Shown here: in pieces, positions 52,121 through 62,874 of the stretch | Numbering within the stretch: position 1 is the stretch's first letter | Layout: each line of letters opens with the position of its first letter | Assembly: GCA_022402465.1 (NCBI GenBank) | Contig: JAKRSH010000027.1 | Span: 114,949-178,948, forward strand | Source: Leptospiraceae bacterium | GTDB taxonomy: Bacteria; Spirochaetota; Leptospiria; Leptospirales; Leptospiraceae | DNA: 64,000 nucleotides | Reading direction: 5' to 3' | Position numbers and translations under genes: made by a program | Notes under the pieces: generated by a model | Told to the model about the DNA's origin: nothing | Database searches by the model: none | What the model saw: the letters and a program-made list of their open reading frames with translations, nothing else

Positions 52121-53821
52121 ATGCCTGAGTTCCTACAGAAGATTCTAGACAGCGCCAAAGAGCTTTTTCAAAAGCTAGATACTACAAAAAAAGCTATCTT
52201 AGGTGGAGTGCTTGCCACTATCATCATTGCAGTTGTAGTTCTTGCAAATGTATCATCTAGCCGCAATAAGGTGATCCTCTTCAAAGATCTTGCGGCTAAA
52301 GATTACTCGGAAGTTACGAAAAAACTAGATGCCATGGGCTATGCTTATTCAGGATCAGATACAAGCATCATCTCGGTCGAGCCAGACCAAAGACAAGAAA
52401 TCATCACGAAACTAGCCCAGGAAAATCTCATTCCAGCGGGAGTACAAGGCTGGGAACTTTTTGATGTAGAAAAATTTACTGAAACCCAATTTGATAAGGA
52501 CATCAAGAAATACCGTGCCCTCAAAGGAGCCATTGAAAAGTCCTTAATGACACTACGCCCTATAGATAAGGCCTATGTTAATATAGCTATGCCAGAGGCT
52601 GAACTGTTTGAATCTTCTACCTCAGCTGTTAAAGCATCTGTCATCTTGCATTTTATTCCTGGCGTAGACGGAATCTCCAAGAAAGAAATCAAAGGAATTG
52701 TTAACTTAGTTTCCCGAGCCGTACCCAAACTTAAGCCAGAGAATGTTTCGGTAGCGGACGCTGATGGAAGGATTATTTCAGACTTTGAAGAAGATTTAGA
52801 AACTGAGCGTTTAGAGTTACGAATTGTCCAAGAAAAATTAAGAATCGAAGAAGAACAAAGAGTCAAAAGACTCATAGATATTCGAAATACCCTAAGATGG
52901 TATCTGGGTGGTGAGGATAGAGTTGATATAACAAGATTTGAATATCTTTTCAATTGGGATAAAGAACAATTCAATGAGAATGAAGTATCTCCCGTAGTTG
53001 CTATCGCCGATAATCCAGATACTCCTTATTCTGAATTAGAATTGGTGGATGGATATTCTCTTAAGGTATCATCCAAAGAAACCAAAGAAGGTTTTGAAGG
53101 GAAAGGATTCACGCCAGATGGACCAGCTGGAACTGAACCTAACATTCCTCCAGGCTATAAGGATGTAGACTACCAAAAAGCGAAATACAACAAAGAAGAG
53201 AATATCAATAATTACGAATTCAATAAAAAGGTTCGTGAAGTAAAGAAGCAACCATGGAAAATAGATAAAATCAATCTTTCCGTAGTTGTAGATGGTCATT
53301 GGGAAAGAAAAGAAAGAGAAGATGGCCTAGGCTATGACAGAACCTATATACCCGTAAATGAAGAAGATATTCGTTTAATCCGAAAGAACCTCGAAGCTGC
53401 TATTGGCTTCACAAGATCTAGAGGTGACCAAATCTCCGTTATTACAATACCCAAAGATAGAAGTGAGCAGTTTCGTTTAGAAGACGAAGAATATGCTAGA
53501 CAAAGAGCTGTTCGTCAAATGATCATAGCTTCGCTCATAATTCTTATCATACTCATCATTGCTGTTCTAATCTACAGAGCAATTAAGAAAGAAATTGCAC
53601 GAAGAAGAAGACTAAGAGAAGAAGAACTTGCCGCACAACAACAAATGATGCGTGAAGCAGCATTAAGAGTTATGGATGAGGGTGGTGCTGAGGTGGAACT
53701 CTCACTCGATGAAAAACTCCGAAGAGAGCTTCTAGAAAATGCAATCAACCTTGCTAAAGAAAAACCAGAAGACGTTGCACAGCTTTTAAGAACTTGGCTA
53801 GCTGAAGAAGACGCAGGCTAA
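52121..53821 (+). CDS. fliF: Flagellar M-ring protein FliF
   Basis: N-terminal [62 protein letters not shown]-terminal TM plus cytoplasmic tail. Confidence 0.93.
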   Translation: MPEFLQKILDSAKELFQKLDTTKKAILGGVLATIIIAVVVLANVSSSRNKVILFKDLAAKDYSEVTKKLDAMGYAYSGSDTSIISVEPDQRQEIITKLAQENLIPAGVQGWELFDVEKFTETQFDKDIKKYRALKGAIEKSLMTLRPIDKAYVNIAMPEAELFESSTSAVKASVILHFIPGVDGISKKEIKGIVNLVSRAVPKLKPENVSVADADGRIISDFEEDLETERLELRIVQEKLRIEEEQRVKRLIDIRNTLRWYLGGEDRVDITRFEYLFNWDKEQFNENEVSPVVAIADNPDTPYSELELVDGYSLKVSSKETKEGFEGKGFTPDGPAGTEPNIPPGYKDVDYQKAKYNKEENINNYEFNKKVREVKKQPWKIDKINLSVVVDGHWERKEREDGLGYDRTYIPVNEEDIRLIRKNLEAAIGFTRSRGDQISVITIPKDRSEQFRLEDEEYARQRAVRQMIIASLIILIILIIAVLIYRAIKKEIARRRRLREEELAAQQQMMREAALRVMDEGGAEVELSLDEKLRRELLENAINLAKEKPEDVAQLLRTWLAEEDAG

Positions 53822-54804
53822 TGAATAGCAAAGACAAAGCGGCACTGATCTATAGGCTACTTGACAAAGACCTCCCCTTGGAGGTCTTTAACTATCTTTC
53901 AGATGATGAAGCAAAGAAAATACTTACTCGTTACGAGAAGGTAAAAAATCCATCTACCAAGATAGAGAACTCCATCCTTAGAGAATTCAATGCAAAATTA
54001 AGTTCGGTAAAAAGATTAGAGCCACAAATAGCTCAAGGTAATTCTCTTGAACAAAATGAACTCGAAAGACTCATCCAAGAAATCAATAATATTGTTATAG
54101 AAGAAGAAACAAACCAAGATTCTGGAATAGATATTCTGCAATCTATGAATTTAGAAGAACTGAGAAGATTGATTTTTGATGAAGACCCATCTCTTATTGC
54201 TCAGATTCTTACCTTTTGCCCCACGTCTCTTGCCAAAGAAGCAATTCACTTCCTTCCCAAAAATCTCAAAGAATTGGTATTCGAAGAGATGGGAAATTTT
54301 GATTTTCACTCTAGAGATTTACGTGATGAATTAGAAAGATTCATTCATTTCAAGAAAAACTTTCTTAGCACGAATCAATCTCCCCAAAAAGTAAAATGGA
54401 AGCAGGGAAAAAAGGCAGCAGAACTCTTAAGTTCACTGAATCCGGGAGAATCCCAAGAAATCTTATCGAAAATACAGAAAAAACGACCTGGCTATGCCGA
54501 AAATATAATAGAACATTACTATAGTTTTAAAGATTTACTTCTTTTAGGACGGACGACTCTCTCTAGATTTTTGGGCGAGTTCCATGCCTTGGTTTTGGCT
54601 ACAGCACTGAAAGGTGTAGAAAAGAATCTCAAGTCAGAGATCTTAGCAAGTCTAGATCCTTGGCTTGCAAAATCCGTTCAATTGGAATCTGATTCTTTGG
54701 GTGCCGTCTCGCTTGCAGAAATTGAAGAATGCCACAAAGGCATACTTGATAGACTTAGGGAAGAGATAGAAGAAGGAAGAATCAAGCTATGGAGGTTTAG
54801 GTAA
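53821..54804 (+). CDS. fliG: Divergent FliG-family flagellar switch protein
   Basis: Position between fliF and fliH; C-terminal LATALKGVEKNLKSEILASLDPW...LGAVSLAEIEECHKGILDRLREEIEEGRIKL matches the FliG C-domain pattern. Confidence 0.82.
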   Translation: MNSKDKAALIYRLLDKDLPLEVFNYLSDDEAKKILTRYEKVKNPSTKIENSILREFNAKLSSVKRLEPQIAQGNSLEQNELERLIQEINNIVIEEETNQDSGIDILQSMNLEELRRLIFDEDPSLIAQILTFCPTSLAKEAIHFLPKNLKELVFEEMGNFDFHSRDLRDELERFIHFKKNFLSTNQSPQKVKWKQGKKAAELLSSLNPGESQEILSKIQKKRPGYAENIIEHYYSFKDLLLLGRTTLSRFLGEFHALVLATALKGVEKNLKSEILASLDPWLAKSVQLESDSLGAVSLAEIEECHKGILDRLREEIEEGRIKLWRFR

Positions 54805-54810
54805 ATCAGA

Positions 54811-55734
54811 ATGGCAAAACTCGTATTCAAACCAATTCAAATCGCTGGCTTACAAGATGAAGTAGATATATCTATACCAGATAAGTACAAAAAGTACCAT
54901 AGAGATGAAGATGCGGAAGAATTCGAGGTAGACCAAGAAGGGAATATCATTGAACAATACCAAGGTCCATCCATTGAAGAAATTGAAGCTGAACTTAATC
55001 GCTACAGACAAGAAACAGAAGATCAAGTCAAACAACTATTAGACGACGCTAGAACAAAATCACGAGAAATCGAAGACGAGGGTAGAACCAAAGCCTTCCA
55101 AATGATCCAAGACTCTAAAGAGAAAATAAAACTCGAAGAGGACAGTGGTAAAGCAAAAGCAGAGCAGATTCTTGACCGTGCCAAAATGGAAGTGGAACGG
55201 ATGATCAAAGAAGCTGAGATGAAGGTTGCTGAAATTGAACATGAAGCCTATCAGAAAGGATATGATGCAGGTCGAGAAGTTGGTTTCAAGAAAGGACAAG
55301 GGGAAGTTCGAAGATTGATAGACCGACTCGGAACCATAGTCGGTAAGGCAATTGACATTCGAGAAGAAATTCTAGCAGCATCCGAAAAGCAGATGGTTGA
55401 AATGATCTTAATTATTGCAAGAAAAGTAATCAAAGATGAGATCATAGAAAGAAAAGAAATCGTACTAAATAATATCAGAGAAGCCTTGAAACGAATCAAG
55501 GATAGAGATAGAGTGGATATTCGGGTGAACTTCCAAGACTTGGAACTCACTACACAGCATAAGGATGAATTGATTAAATTGATGGAATCTCTGAGAAAAG
55601 TAAATATCTATGAAGACTCTAGAGTTGATAGAGGTGGAGTGATCATAGAAACAGATGTAGGTGCAATTGATGCACGTATTTCTACTCAGTTGAAAGAAAT
55701 TGAAGAAGCAATTCGAAATGCCGAACCAATATGA
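54811..55734 (+). CDS. fliH: Flagellar assembly protein FliH
   Basis: Coiled-coil N-terminus, YQKGYDAGREVGFKKGQGEV, EMILIIARKVIKDEIIERKEIVLNNIREALKRIKDRDRVDIRVNFQDL. Confidence 0.88.
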   Translation: MAKLVFKPIQIAGLQDEVDISIPDKYKKYHRDEDAEEFEVDQEGNIIEQYQGPSIEEIEAELNRYRQETEDQVKQLLDDARTKSREIEDEGRTKAFQMIQDSKEKIKLEEDSGKAKAEQILDRAKMEVERMIKEAEMKVAEIEHEAYQKGYDAGREVGFKKGQGEVRRLIDRLGTIVGKAIDIREEILAASEKQMVEMILIIARKVIKDEIIERKEIVLNNIREALKRIKDRDRVDIRVNFQDLELTTQHKDELIKLMESLRKVNIYEDSRVDRGGVIIETDVGAIDARISTQLKEIEEAIRNAEPI

Positions 55735-57704
55735 TTTCGTATTTAAAGAAAAATTTCTATCTTAGAAATATTTTATTCATTTTTATCTACTTAAGTATAA
55801 CAACTTCTTCGGTATATTCTGTACCTTGTGGAAGTTTTATTTCAGATCTCAATCGTAAGTGGGAATTCTCTGAAGCTTGGCAATTTAGGAAGGGAGATAA
55901 TCTAGATTGGAAGGAACTCCAAGTTGAAGAAACTTTTTGGATCCAAAGAAATATCCCGGATTACGGAATTTCCAAAACAGAAAATATTTCTGGGTACCAT
56001 TGGTATCGCTGTAAAATTATCCTACCTGAAAATTTTGCGGCACCTATCCAACCCCTAGGAATTCAATTTGGAAAGATAAGAGATATAGATGAGGTATATC
56101 TAAATGGAAGCTTAATTGGTAAAACTGGTTCCCTGCTCCCTAATTTAGATCCAGACTTTCATAGGGAGAGAATCTATTCTATTCCGACCAATCTTTTACT
56201 TCCAGGTGAAAATGTAATATCCGTTCGAATTTATGCAGTGGGTAAGCAACAGGGCCTAAAAACTATTCCAACAATTTATAACGAAGCTGAACTCATTCAA
56301 AAGCAATTCTCTTCTGAAAGTATAGCTATAGGTTTCGGATATATTTTTATTCTAATGGGAATATATTTCTTAACTGGAGCATTTATCAGAGGACTAAGAG
56401 CTGAAAATACTTTTTTTGGATTATTCTCTATAAGCATAGGCTTATATACTTTAGTTAGAACTCAGTATAGATATGAAATATTTCAAACCTTCCAAGGCTC
56501 TTATATTTTTGAATTGATGATTCTTGTTCCCTTACCTGCCTTATTTATAAATTTTTTAATCTTTCATTTGAATAGTAAAAGGAATATATTCGTAATCGCT
56601 TTAGAAGTTTTTTTGGGAATACTATTTGTTACAATCCCTTTTATCAAAACTTTGTCTGGTTGGACATTAATCATTGCTGCTTTTAATTATGCACTTCCTG
56701 TGGTCTTTGGAATTGTTGTTTATTATATTGTATCCAATTTTAAAGCAAACTTTGCTAAGCTTAGGTTTATATTAATAGGACTTATAGGATTATTTCCAAC
56801 AATAATCATTGATTCACTTACTGCTTTGGAAATACTATCTTTGGAAGGTACAATTTATTTTGGCTTCTTTTTCTTTTTACTACTAATATCTGTTCAACTA
56901 TCAGAAGAAATGGTCTCAAGCTTAGAGAAATATATAGCCATGGAATCTGAATTGATTCAAATGGAGAAGATTAAAACTGGTTTCCTTCTCAATATTTCAA
57001 ATGAGTTTAAAACTGGAATTGAAAAGATAGCTCTTGTTGTTGGTAAATTAAACCAAACCAAAAAATTGAATAAATCCGAAAAACCTGCAAGCCAAGTTTT
57101 AGATTCGCAATTACGAAATACCATTTCTATGATCGATGAGGCGATTTTACTGAGTAATATTGAAGAAGGAAATTACAAAATCCATCATTCTCATATTACT
57201 GTTAGCGAAATTATCATGGACTGCATACAACTCTCAGAGCAAAGATTGGATCAAAAAAGAAAAAACCTTCATGTTACTATCCATCCTAGTGATGCAAATG
57301 TAGAGACTGATCCAGTTCTTTTTCGAGCGATAAGTAGAAATTTAATTGAAAATGCTTTTCTATACACGGATAAATCCGTTCGTATAGATGTAGACTTCGA
57401 GTTGAAAGACCACCAATATATATTAACCATTTCTGATGAAGGCCTTGGTATGAATCATTTCGAACAAGAAAACCTCTTTAAGAAATTTATACGTGGTGCT
57501 AAGGATAATATCATTCCAGGAGCTGGCATAGGTCTCACCTTAGTTAACGCTAGCACCAATTTGTTAGGTGGAACTCTGAAAGTAAAATCTGCTGAAGGAA
57601 TGGGCTCCATTTTTGTCATAACGATTCCTACTGAATCAAGCTCTCATTCTAAAGAAGTAATTACCTCACCTAAAAAATTAAATAAGAAAAAGGTGAAATC
57701 TTGA
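55731..57704 (+). CDS. 7TMR-DISM-like membrane protein with HATPase domain (putative pseudo histidine kinase)
   Basis: Extracytoplasmic GH2-like jelly-roll (WYRCKIILPENF...VYLNGSLIGKTG...GENVISVRIYAVG), ~7 TM segments, H-box position FLLNISNEFKTGI, ATPase NLIENAFLYTD, SDEGLGMNHFEQENLFKKF, GAGIGLTLVNASTNLLGG. Confidence 0.8.
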   Translation: MISYLKKNFYLRNILFIFIYLSITTSSVYSVPCGSFISDLNRKWEFSEAWQFRKGDNLDWKELQVEETFWIQRNIPDYGISKTENISGYHWYRCKIILPENFAAPIQPLGIQFGKIRDIDEVYLNGSLIGKTGSLLPNLDPDFHRERIYSIPTNLLLPGENVISVRIYAVGKQQGLKTIPTIYNEAELIQKQFSSESIAIGFGYIFILMGIYFLTGAFIRGLRAENTFFGLFSISIGLYTLVRTQYRYEIFQTFQGSYIFELMILVPLPALFINFLIFHLNSKRNIFVIALEVFLGILFVTIPFIKTLSGWTLIIAAFNYALPVVFGIVVYYIVSNFKANFAKLRFILIGLIGLFPTIIIDSLTALEILSLEGTIYFGFFFFLLLISVQLSEEMVSSLEKYIAMESELIQMEKIKTGFLLNISNEFKTGIEKIALVVGKLNQTKKLNKSEKPASQVLDSQLRNTISMIDEAILLSNIEEGNYKIHHSHITVSEIIMDCIQLSEQRLDQKRKNLHVTIHPSDANVETDPVLFRAISRNLIENAFLYTDKSVRIDVDFELKDHQYILTISDEGLGMNHFEQENLFKKFIRGAKDNIIPGAGIGLTLVNASTNLLGGTLKVKSAEGMGSIFVITIPTESSSHSKEVITSPKKLNKKKVKS

Positions 57705-59728
57705 AATCAATTCTTTTGACTCATTCTGAATATACTACTCCTAATTTTATTTCGATATATTTACTAAGAAAGATCTTATACGCTTCCTCTATTCTAATGA
57801 TCTTTCTTGCTATCAACTGTGGATCCAAATCACAAAACATAGATACCATTGATCTTGCAGGAGAGGACTGGTCCATTTCACTATCTGATAATTTGGAATA
57901 TGCTCTACCTGAAATATCTCACAGTGCTTGGGAGACCGTAAGTCTTCCCAACAATATCAATTCTTTCGTTAAAGCATCTGATGGAGCTGTGTGGCTTAGA
58001 AAGAACTTTGAATTCAATCCAGATAATTTCAAAGGAAATCCTGCTGTCTATTTAGGAAAAATCTATGAGAAGGACCAAGTTTATATCAATGGAGTTCTTA
58101 TCGGAGAAAATGGAGGAAGAGAGGCTAACTTTGGTCGAAAGAGAATCTATCCCATCCCTCATTCTTTGCTAATAAGTGGTGAGAACACAATTGCCATTCG
58201 AATCTATTCTTCCCTTTCAGGTAGTGCAGGTATTATCTCATCACCAATCTCAATCGCCCCCTTTGATTATGCCTGGGAGCAGGAATGGAGATTTGCGAAT
58301 AAAGAATTTATCTATGTATCTTTTTTCTTTTTTATTGGCATATTTTATTTGTTAAACTATTTAAAGATGAAAGATACGAAAGAATATAGAAGCTTTTCCA
58401 TATTTGCTTTAACTTATTGTATATACGAATTCTCTAGAAATGATTATAGATTTAATGTTTATAATAACTTTTTATTTTTTAAATTTTTAGAATATGCAAC
58501 TTTGTTTTTCATTCCATACCAATTCTTAAGATTTGTGGAAGAATTTCTAAAATTTAAAAAATTTAAATATTCTAAATTGTATTTTTTACTTTCCGCATCC
58601 TTTGTTCTTCTTTTCGCAATTATACAGAAACCTCAATTCTGGTATGCCTTTGTTGGATACTGGGATTTTCAATTGCCTATAACTTTAGGGTATACCATCT
58701 ATTTAACTTTTATTCGAATTCGAGAAAAAGTAATAGGAGCCTATATCCAAGGTATAGGACTTTTTTATATTTTCTATGCTATCATTAAACAAATTCTCAT
58801 CGAAAGAGGAATAGCAAACTTAGAATCTTCCCTTGAGACATCCGTATTATTTTACTTCTTTCTTATGACAATAGCACTTAGGCTACAATTTCTTTTTGTT
58901 AAAAGAAAAATTCAAAAACGCTATGACCAATTACGGGAAGCAGATACCTTACGAGATAAAATATTTAGACATATGGAGATGATGATCTCTAAGCCTCTAA
59001 AATATATGCATGCTATTCTATTAGAGATGGATCTACTTAAGGATGCTAAATTAAAGAAAGAAAAGATTCATGAAATAGAAAATATACAAAGCACCTTACA
59101 GCCTTTAATGGATGATATCATTGAATTATCTAGATTAGAAGTAATGAAGGAAGTCCCCTTTAAGGCTTCAGTTCCCTTTGTTGATTTCATTAAGGAAGTA
59201 ATTCCATCTAATTCGATAACCTATTCAATCAAAGTAGAAGCTGATACCTTGATTGAGAATAGCTTAGAACTTATTAATTCTATAGTAATTCGTCTAATAG
59301 ATTTTCCGAGTATACAAGATTTTACTCACAATGACTTAATTATTACCCAAGATCTAAGAGGGAATGTCCACTTTAGATTTTTACTCTTCCATTCTAATCC
59401 TAAAATCGCGGTAAAAGTTTATAATGACTTACAGAACAATTTATCCTTGGAAGATACCAATTCTATAAAATGGCAGATCATTAAACAAATTGCACGCCTG
59501 TTAGAAGCAAAACTGGAATTAAAAATTATTAAAAGGAAATACCTTAGGATTGATCTAGGTCTAACTGCGATTCAAGCACCTGCCTCAGAACTTACTCCTA
59601 TCAAGGAAACCAAAACTATTATTTCCAAGAACAGAACGGATAAGACCGCAAGCCCCAAGCAAGATTGGAAGGATGAACTGAAGACTATTTATACAAATAT
59701 TCGATCTAAGTTATCTAAAAAGAAGTGA
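57701..59728 (+). CDS. 7TMR-DISM-like membrane lipoprotein, degenerate kinase paralogue
   Basis: Lipobox-like AINCGS; same jelly-roll (WLRKNFEFNPDNF...VYINGVLIGENG...GENTIAIRIYSS) and ~7 TM; cytoplasmic half lacks H-box, N-box and G-boxes. Confidence 0.75.
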   Translation: MKSILLTHSEYTTPNFISIYLLRKILYASSILMIFLAINCGSKSQNIDTIDLAGEDWSISLSDNLEYALPEISHSAWETVSLPNNINSFVKASDGAVWLRKNFEFNPDNFKGNPAVYLGKIYEKDQVYINGVLIGENGGREANFGRKRIYPIPHSLLISGENTIAIRIYSSLSGSAGIISSPISIAPFDYAWEQEWRFANKEFIYVSFFFFIGIFYLLNYLKMKDTKEYRSFSIFALTYCIYEFSRNDYRFNVYNNFLFFKFLEYATLFFIPYQFLRFVEEFLKFKKFKYSKLYFLLSASFVLLFAIIQKPQFWYAFVGYWDFQLPITLGYTIYLTFIRIREKVIGAYIQGIGLFYIFYAIIKQILIERGIANLESSLETSVLFYFFLMTIALRLQFLFVKRKIQKRYDQLREADTLRDKIFRHMEMMISKPLKYMHAILLEMDLLKDAKLKKEKIHEIENIQSTLQPLMDDIIELSRLEVMKEVPFKASVPFVDFIKEVIPSNSITYSIKVEADTLIENSLELINSIVIRLIDFPSIQDFTHNDLIITQDLRGNVHFRFLLFHSNPKIAVKVYNDLQNNLSLEDTNSIKWQIIKQIARLLEAKLELKIIKRKYLRIDLGLTAIQAPASELTPIKETKTIISKNRTDKTASPKQDWKDELKTIYTNIRSKLSKKK

Positions 59729-60409
59729 GTCAAGTATAGGGAAATTGTGTTCAGGCTGCTTCTTATTTCCGGGTCGATTCATAAGAAAGACTTTCCAACC
59801 TGCTAGGCTAGCCGCTTGGGCTTCTTCCAAAATATCCGTATAAAATGCACAATCTTCATTAGAGCATGAAGTTTGAATTGCAATATTTTTATAACTCTCA
59901 ACTTCTCTCTTTCCGCCAACCTTGGTATCAAAGTAAGCTTGTATAAATTCCCTTAGATCACCAAAGATTGAATATTGCATAAATAATATCTGAGCTTCCA
60001 CAGATCCTGAAGAATAAATATAGACTGGAATAGATTTTTCTTTGCACTGTTTTAAAAAAATTGGCACATCTTCGAATAACTCAGCTTTCAGATCACCTAA
60101 CTCGAATCCTTCTTTCCAAATTCTTCCTTGGACCCATTTTAATGCACCGAACTTTCTATCGATTCGAATAAGATGGTGAAGGTAAGCATGTATTTGTCGA
60201 ATGTCACTAGGATCAGTTATTTCTGCAAAATCGGAATTCTGAAAATCCTTTTTATTTTCTAAAAGAATACTTTCTAATTGATCTTTAGGTAATGGCTCTT
60301 TGCGTAAGTAGTCTAAGAGTCTCTCAGTGGAATAAGGAAATAAAATCTCATGAACAAAAGATATAGGTCCTATGGTTCCTTCAATATCTAAAATAATTGA
60401 CTTAGGCAT
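59711..60409 (-). CDS. mtnC: Enolase-phosphatase E1 (methionine salvage)
   Basis: IILDIEGTIGPISFVHEILFPYS; VYIYSSGSVEAQILFMQYS; FDTKVGGKREVESYKNIA. Confidence 0.93.
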   Translation of the reverse strand: MPKSIILDIEGTIGPISFVHEILFPYSTERLLDYLRKEPLPKDQLESILLENKKDFQNSDFAEITDPSDIRQIHAYLHHLIRIDRKFGALKWVQGRIWKEGFELGDLKAELFEDVPIFLKQCKEKSIPVYIYSSGSVEAQILFMQYSIFGDLREFIQAYFDTKVGGKREVESYKNIAIQTSCSNEDCAFYTDILEEAQAASLAGWKVFLMNRPGNKKQPEHNFPILDSLLFR

Positions 60410-61751
60410 GTTCTAATTCCTTTTGCATCAGAATCTCATCCTTTGCATAATTTTTAATAATGATCCACCAGAACAAACTACAGGGTATCCAAAACAAAAT
60501 GGAAATGGAAAGTGCAAGTGGACGATCTGTTGTTCGAAGTAAGATAGCGGCACTCATAGCAGGACCCAGACCCTTGCCAAGGTCATCTGTAAGATTGTAT
60601 AATGAAAAAATTGCTGCCCTTCTTTTCGGAACATTTACATTGATTAGAACAGCTCGTACATTTGCACCTGTGATGGAAATCAAGAACCCAGTAAAAATAT
60701 TTAGTAAGACAAATGGTAGCCCAGAGTGAGCTAAATCTCCTGCATACAATAACCAAAGAGCAGGAAAGATTCCCAAAAAAGTACTTAGTCCACAGAATAT
60801 GGGTTGGTAGACTTTCTTAATATTATAAAGCCATTGTCCAATCACTCCTCCAAAGAAAAAGCCCATAAAGACACCAATGGCACTAAATGTTAGTAAGCCC
60901 GCGGCTTCTGTCTTTCCCAAGGAGTGAGCTCTTTCATAATGATCTACTAAAAATACAAAAAATACGCCCCAGGGAACACAGCCTGGAATTCCTTGTAAGA
61001 AGACACCAATATTCGTCTTATTTGCAAAGAGTATTTTAAAATCTTGGAAAGTAATCTTATGGGATGCCTCATCTATGCTATTTCCCTGCGAATCAAGTTC
61101 CATAGCTCCACGTTTGGGTTCACTGCAAAAGAAATAATAAATTGCTGCAAAGAAGAAGGATGGAATGGAAAGATAAAGAAAAGACAACCTCCATCCATTT
61201 ACAGGATCAGCCTCACCTAAGATACCACCAACTAACTGCCCTATTCCGACACCGAGTCCCATAGATAGAGATACAAAACCAGTAGCTATTGCTCTTGAAG
61301 TATTGGAAAAATAATCACCTATAATAGAGAAAAGCAAAGGAAAAATTCCACCCAAACCAAATCCACAAAGTGTCCTTAGAATCAAAAATTCATTATAGTC
61401 TCTTGCATATGCCGTGAGAAGACAGCTTGTCTCACCTAGAATCACTGTTAGAATTAATAATTGTTTGCGAGAAAAAATCTGTGACAAATATCCCATGCTA
61501 ATAGAGACTATGCCACCTAAAATAAAGAAGAATATGGGAATTAAGCCACCAAGATACCAATCAATATCTGCCTGTTCTACCAATCCAAAAGAGGCTCCGA
61601 TATTTTTAAGATTGGGTGCGATCAAATTTTGGTCGGCAAACAAAAAAAAACTCAAGGCGATTATCATCCAAAAAGCAAGAATTCCTCTTGCTTCATGCTG
61701 TGCTAAATCTTGAAGTCCTACAAATCTAAGTGCTGATTTTTTCTGAGTCAT
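60402..61751 (-). CDS. Major facilitator superfamily transporter
   Basis: 12-TM-like; FILRTLCGFGLGGIFPLLFSIIGDYF; FVSLSMGLGVGIGQLVGG. Internal ATG at 61751 preferred. Confidence 0.88.
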   Translation of the reverse strand: MTQKKSALRFVGLQDLAQHEARGILAFWMIIALSFFLFADQNLIAPNLKNIGASFGLVEQADIDWYLGGLIPIFFFILGGIVSISMGYLSQIFSRKQLLILTVILGETSCLLTAYARDYNEFLILRTLCGFGLGGIFPLLFSIIGDYFSNTSRAIATGFVSLSMGLGVGIGQLVGGILGEADPVNGWRLSFLYLSIPSFFFAAIYYFFCSEPKRGAMELDSQGNSIDEASHKITFQDFKILFANKTNIGVFLQGIPGCVPWGVFFVFLVDHYERAHSLGKTEAAGLLTFSAIGVFMGFFFGGVIGQWLYNIKKVYQPIFCGLSTFLGIFPALWLLYAGDLAHSGLPFVLLNIFTGFLISITGANVRAVLINVNVPKRRAAIFSLYNLTDDLGKGLGPAMSAAILLRTTDRPLALSISILFWIPCSLFWWIIIKNYAKDEILMQKELEHA

Positions 61752-62772
61752 TTTTTTGTTTCCTTTTCCATGCATCAAATCCCAAAGCTAAGACAAAAAA
61801 GAATCCAACAAATCCAATAACGGCCGCTAAAGCAACATCCCATTCTGGAATCATGCTACCATTTACAATACCACGAGCCTCATTAGGTACAACTGGAAGT
61901 ACAGGAGTTCCACCCTCCATTTGAATTATGGTTTCGTAAGAATCCTTCGAATAATTTACCATAAATGCTTGCAGACCTTCTGGAATATCCTCTTGTAAGA
62001 TTTCAGGTTTTGCATCCGAAGAAAAACGAACTTTCATATCTGTTGGCTTAAGAAAGATTGGTCTTGCTCCCAACTTAGATTCAAAGAATAATTTGTCCTT
62101 AAATTGAAAGCTCTCGGATTCTATAGGAATGCGGTAAGATATTTGCACCTCAGTATTTCCAGGAAGAACTGCCCTATCGACTCTTTGTTTGCCGGAAGAT
62201 TCATTGATAAACTGTAAGGGGATAGCCATTTTAGAATTTCCTTGGGTCCAAGAACCTTGCAGATCTAAGGCTTCTTCAGGGATATAAAAATCTAATCCGC
62301 TCGCATAAATGGACTTAGGTGGTTTTGTTTCATTTCGAAGCAAATAGATTTTGAAAACATGAATGGATTTCTTTTCTCTTACAACCTGCATGAGAGATCT
62401 TGTCTTAAGTAGATCTAGATTTTCCGTTGGTTCATAAACTATGACTTCTTGGGTCTGGGCTCGCATAGCTGGCACAGGAGGAATCATTTTATTGTAATTT
62501 GCTGATTTGTAGCTTACCTGAAGAAGAACTGGGCTGCCCTCTGGAAGATCCAATTTAGGAATCGTGAATTCGCCAGAGATTCCTTTCTGTTCATAAAGCG
62601 GGATCATACTATCTCTAAGGAGGATTACTTTGATACTATCAGCCTTTCCTAGGGATTCTGTGGAACCATTCCATAATTTCACACGAAGGGAAATGCTTTC
62701 GGCAAACACGGGAAACTGAATCATGAAACTCAAAAGAAGGAAGAGGCGGAATTTATTCATTTTTATAATCAT
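61726..62772 (-). CDS. Hypothetical secreted, C-terminally membrane-anchored protein
   Basis: Signal peptide MNKFRLFLLLSFMIQFPVFAES, beta-rich domain, C-terminal TM VALAAVIGFVGFFFVLALGF. Confidence 0.65.
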   Translation of the reverse strand: MIIKMNKFRLFLLLSFMIQFPVFAESISLRVKLWNGSTESLGKADSIKVILLRDSMIPLYEQKGISGEFTIPKLDLPEGSPVLLQVSYKSANYNKMIPPVPAMRAQTQEVIVYEPTENLDLLKTRSLMQVVREKKSIHVFKIYLLRNETKPPKSIYASGLDFYIPEEALDLQGSWTQGNSKMAIPLQFINESSGKQRVDRAVLPGNTEVQISYRIPIESESFQFKDKLFFESKLGARPIFLKPTDMKVRFSSDAKPEILQEDIPEGLQAFMVNYSKDSYETIIQMEGGTPVLPVVPNEARGIVNGSMIPEWDVALAAVIGFVGFFFVLALGFDAWKRKQKNDSEKIST

Positions 62773-62874
62773 AGAGGGTAATTTAATTTTTCGGATGCAA
62801 GCTTCCGTGAAAATCTAAAAACAATTTGACAGATAGGTTTTTTTTGTCAGCTTGTTAATATCCGACATAATTCT

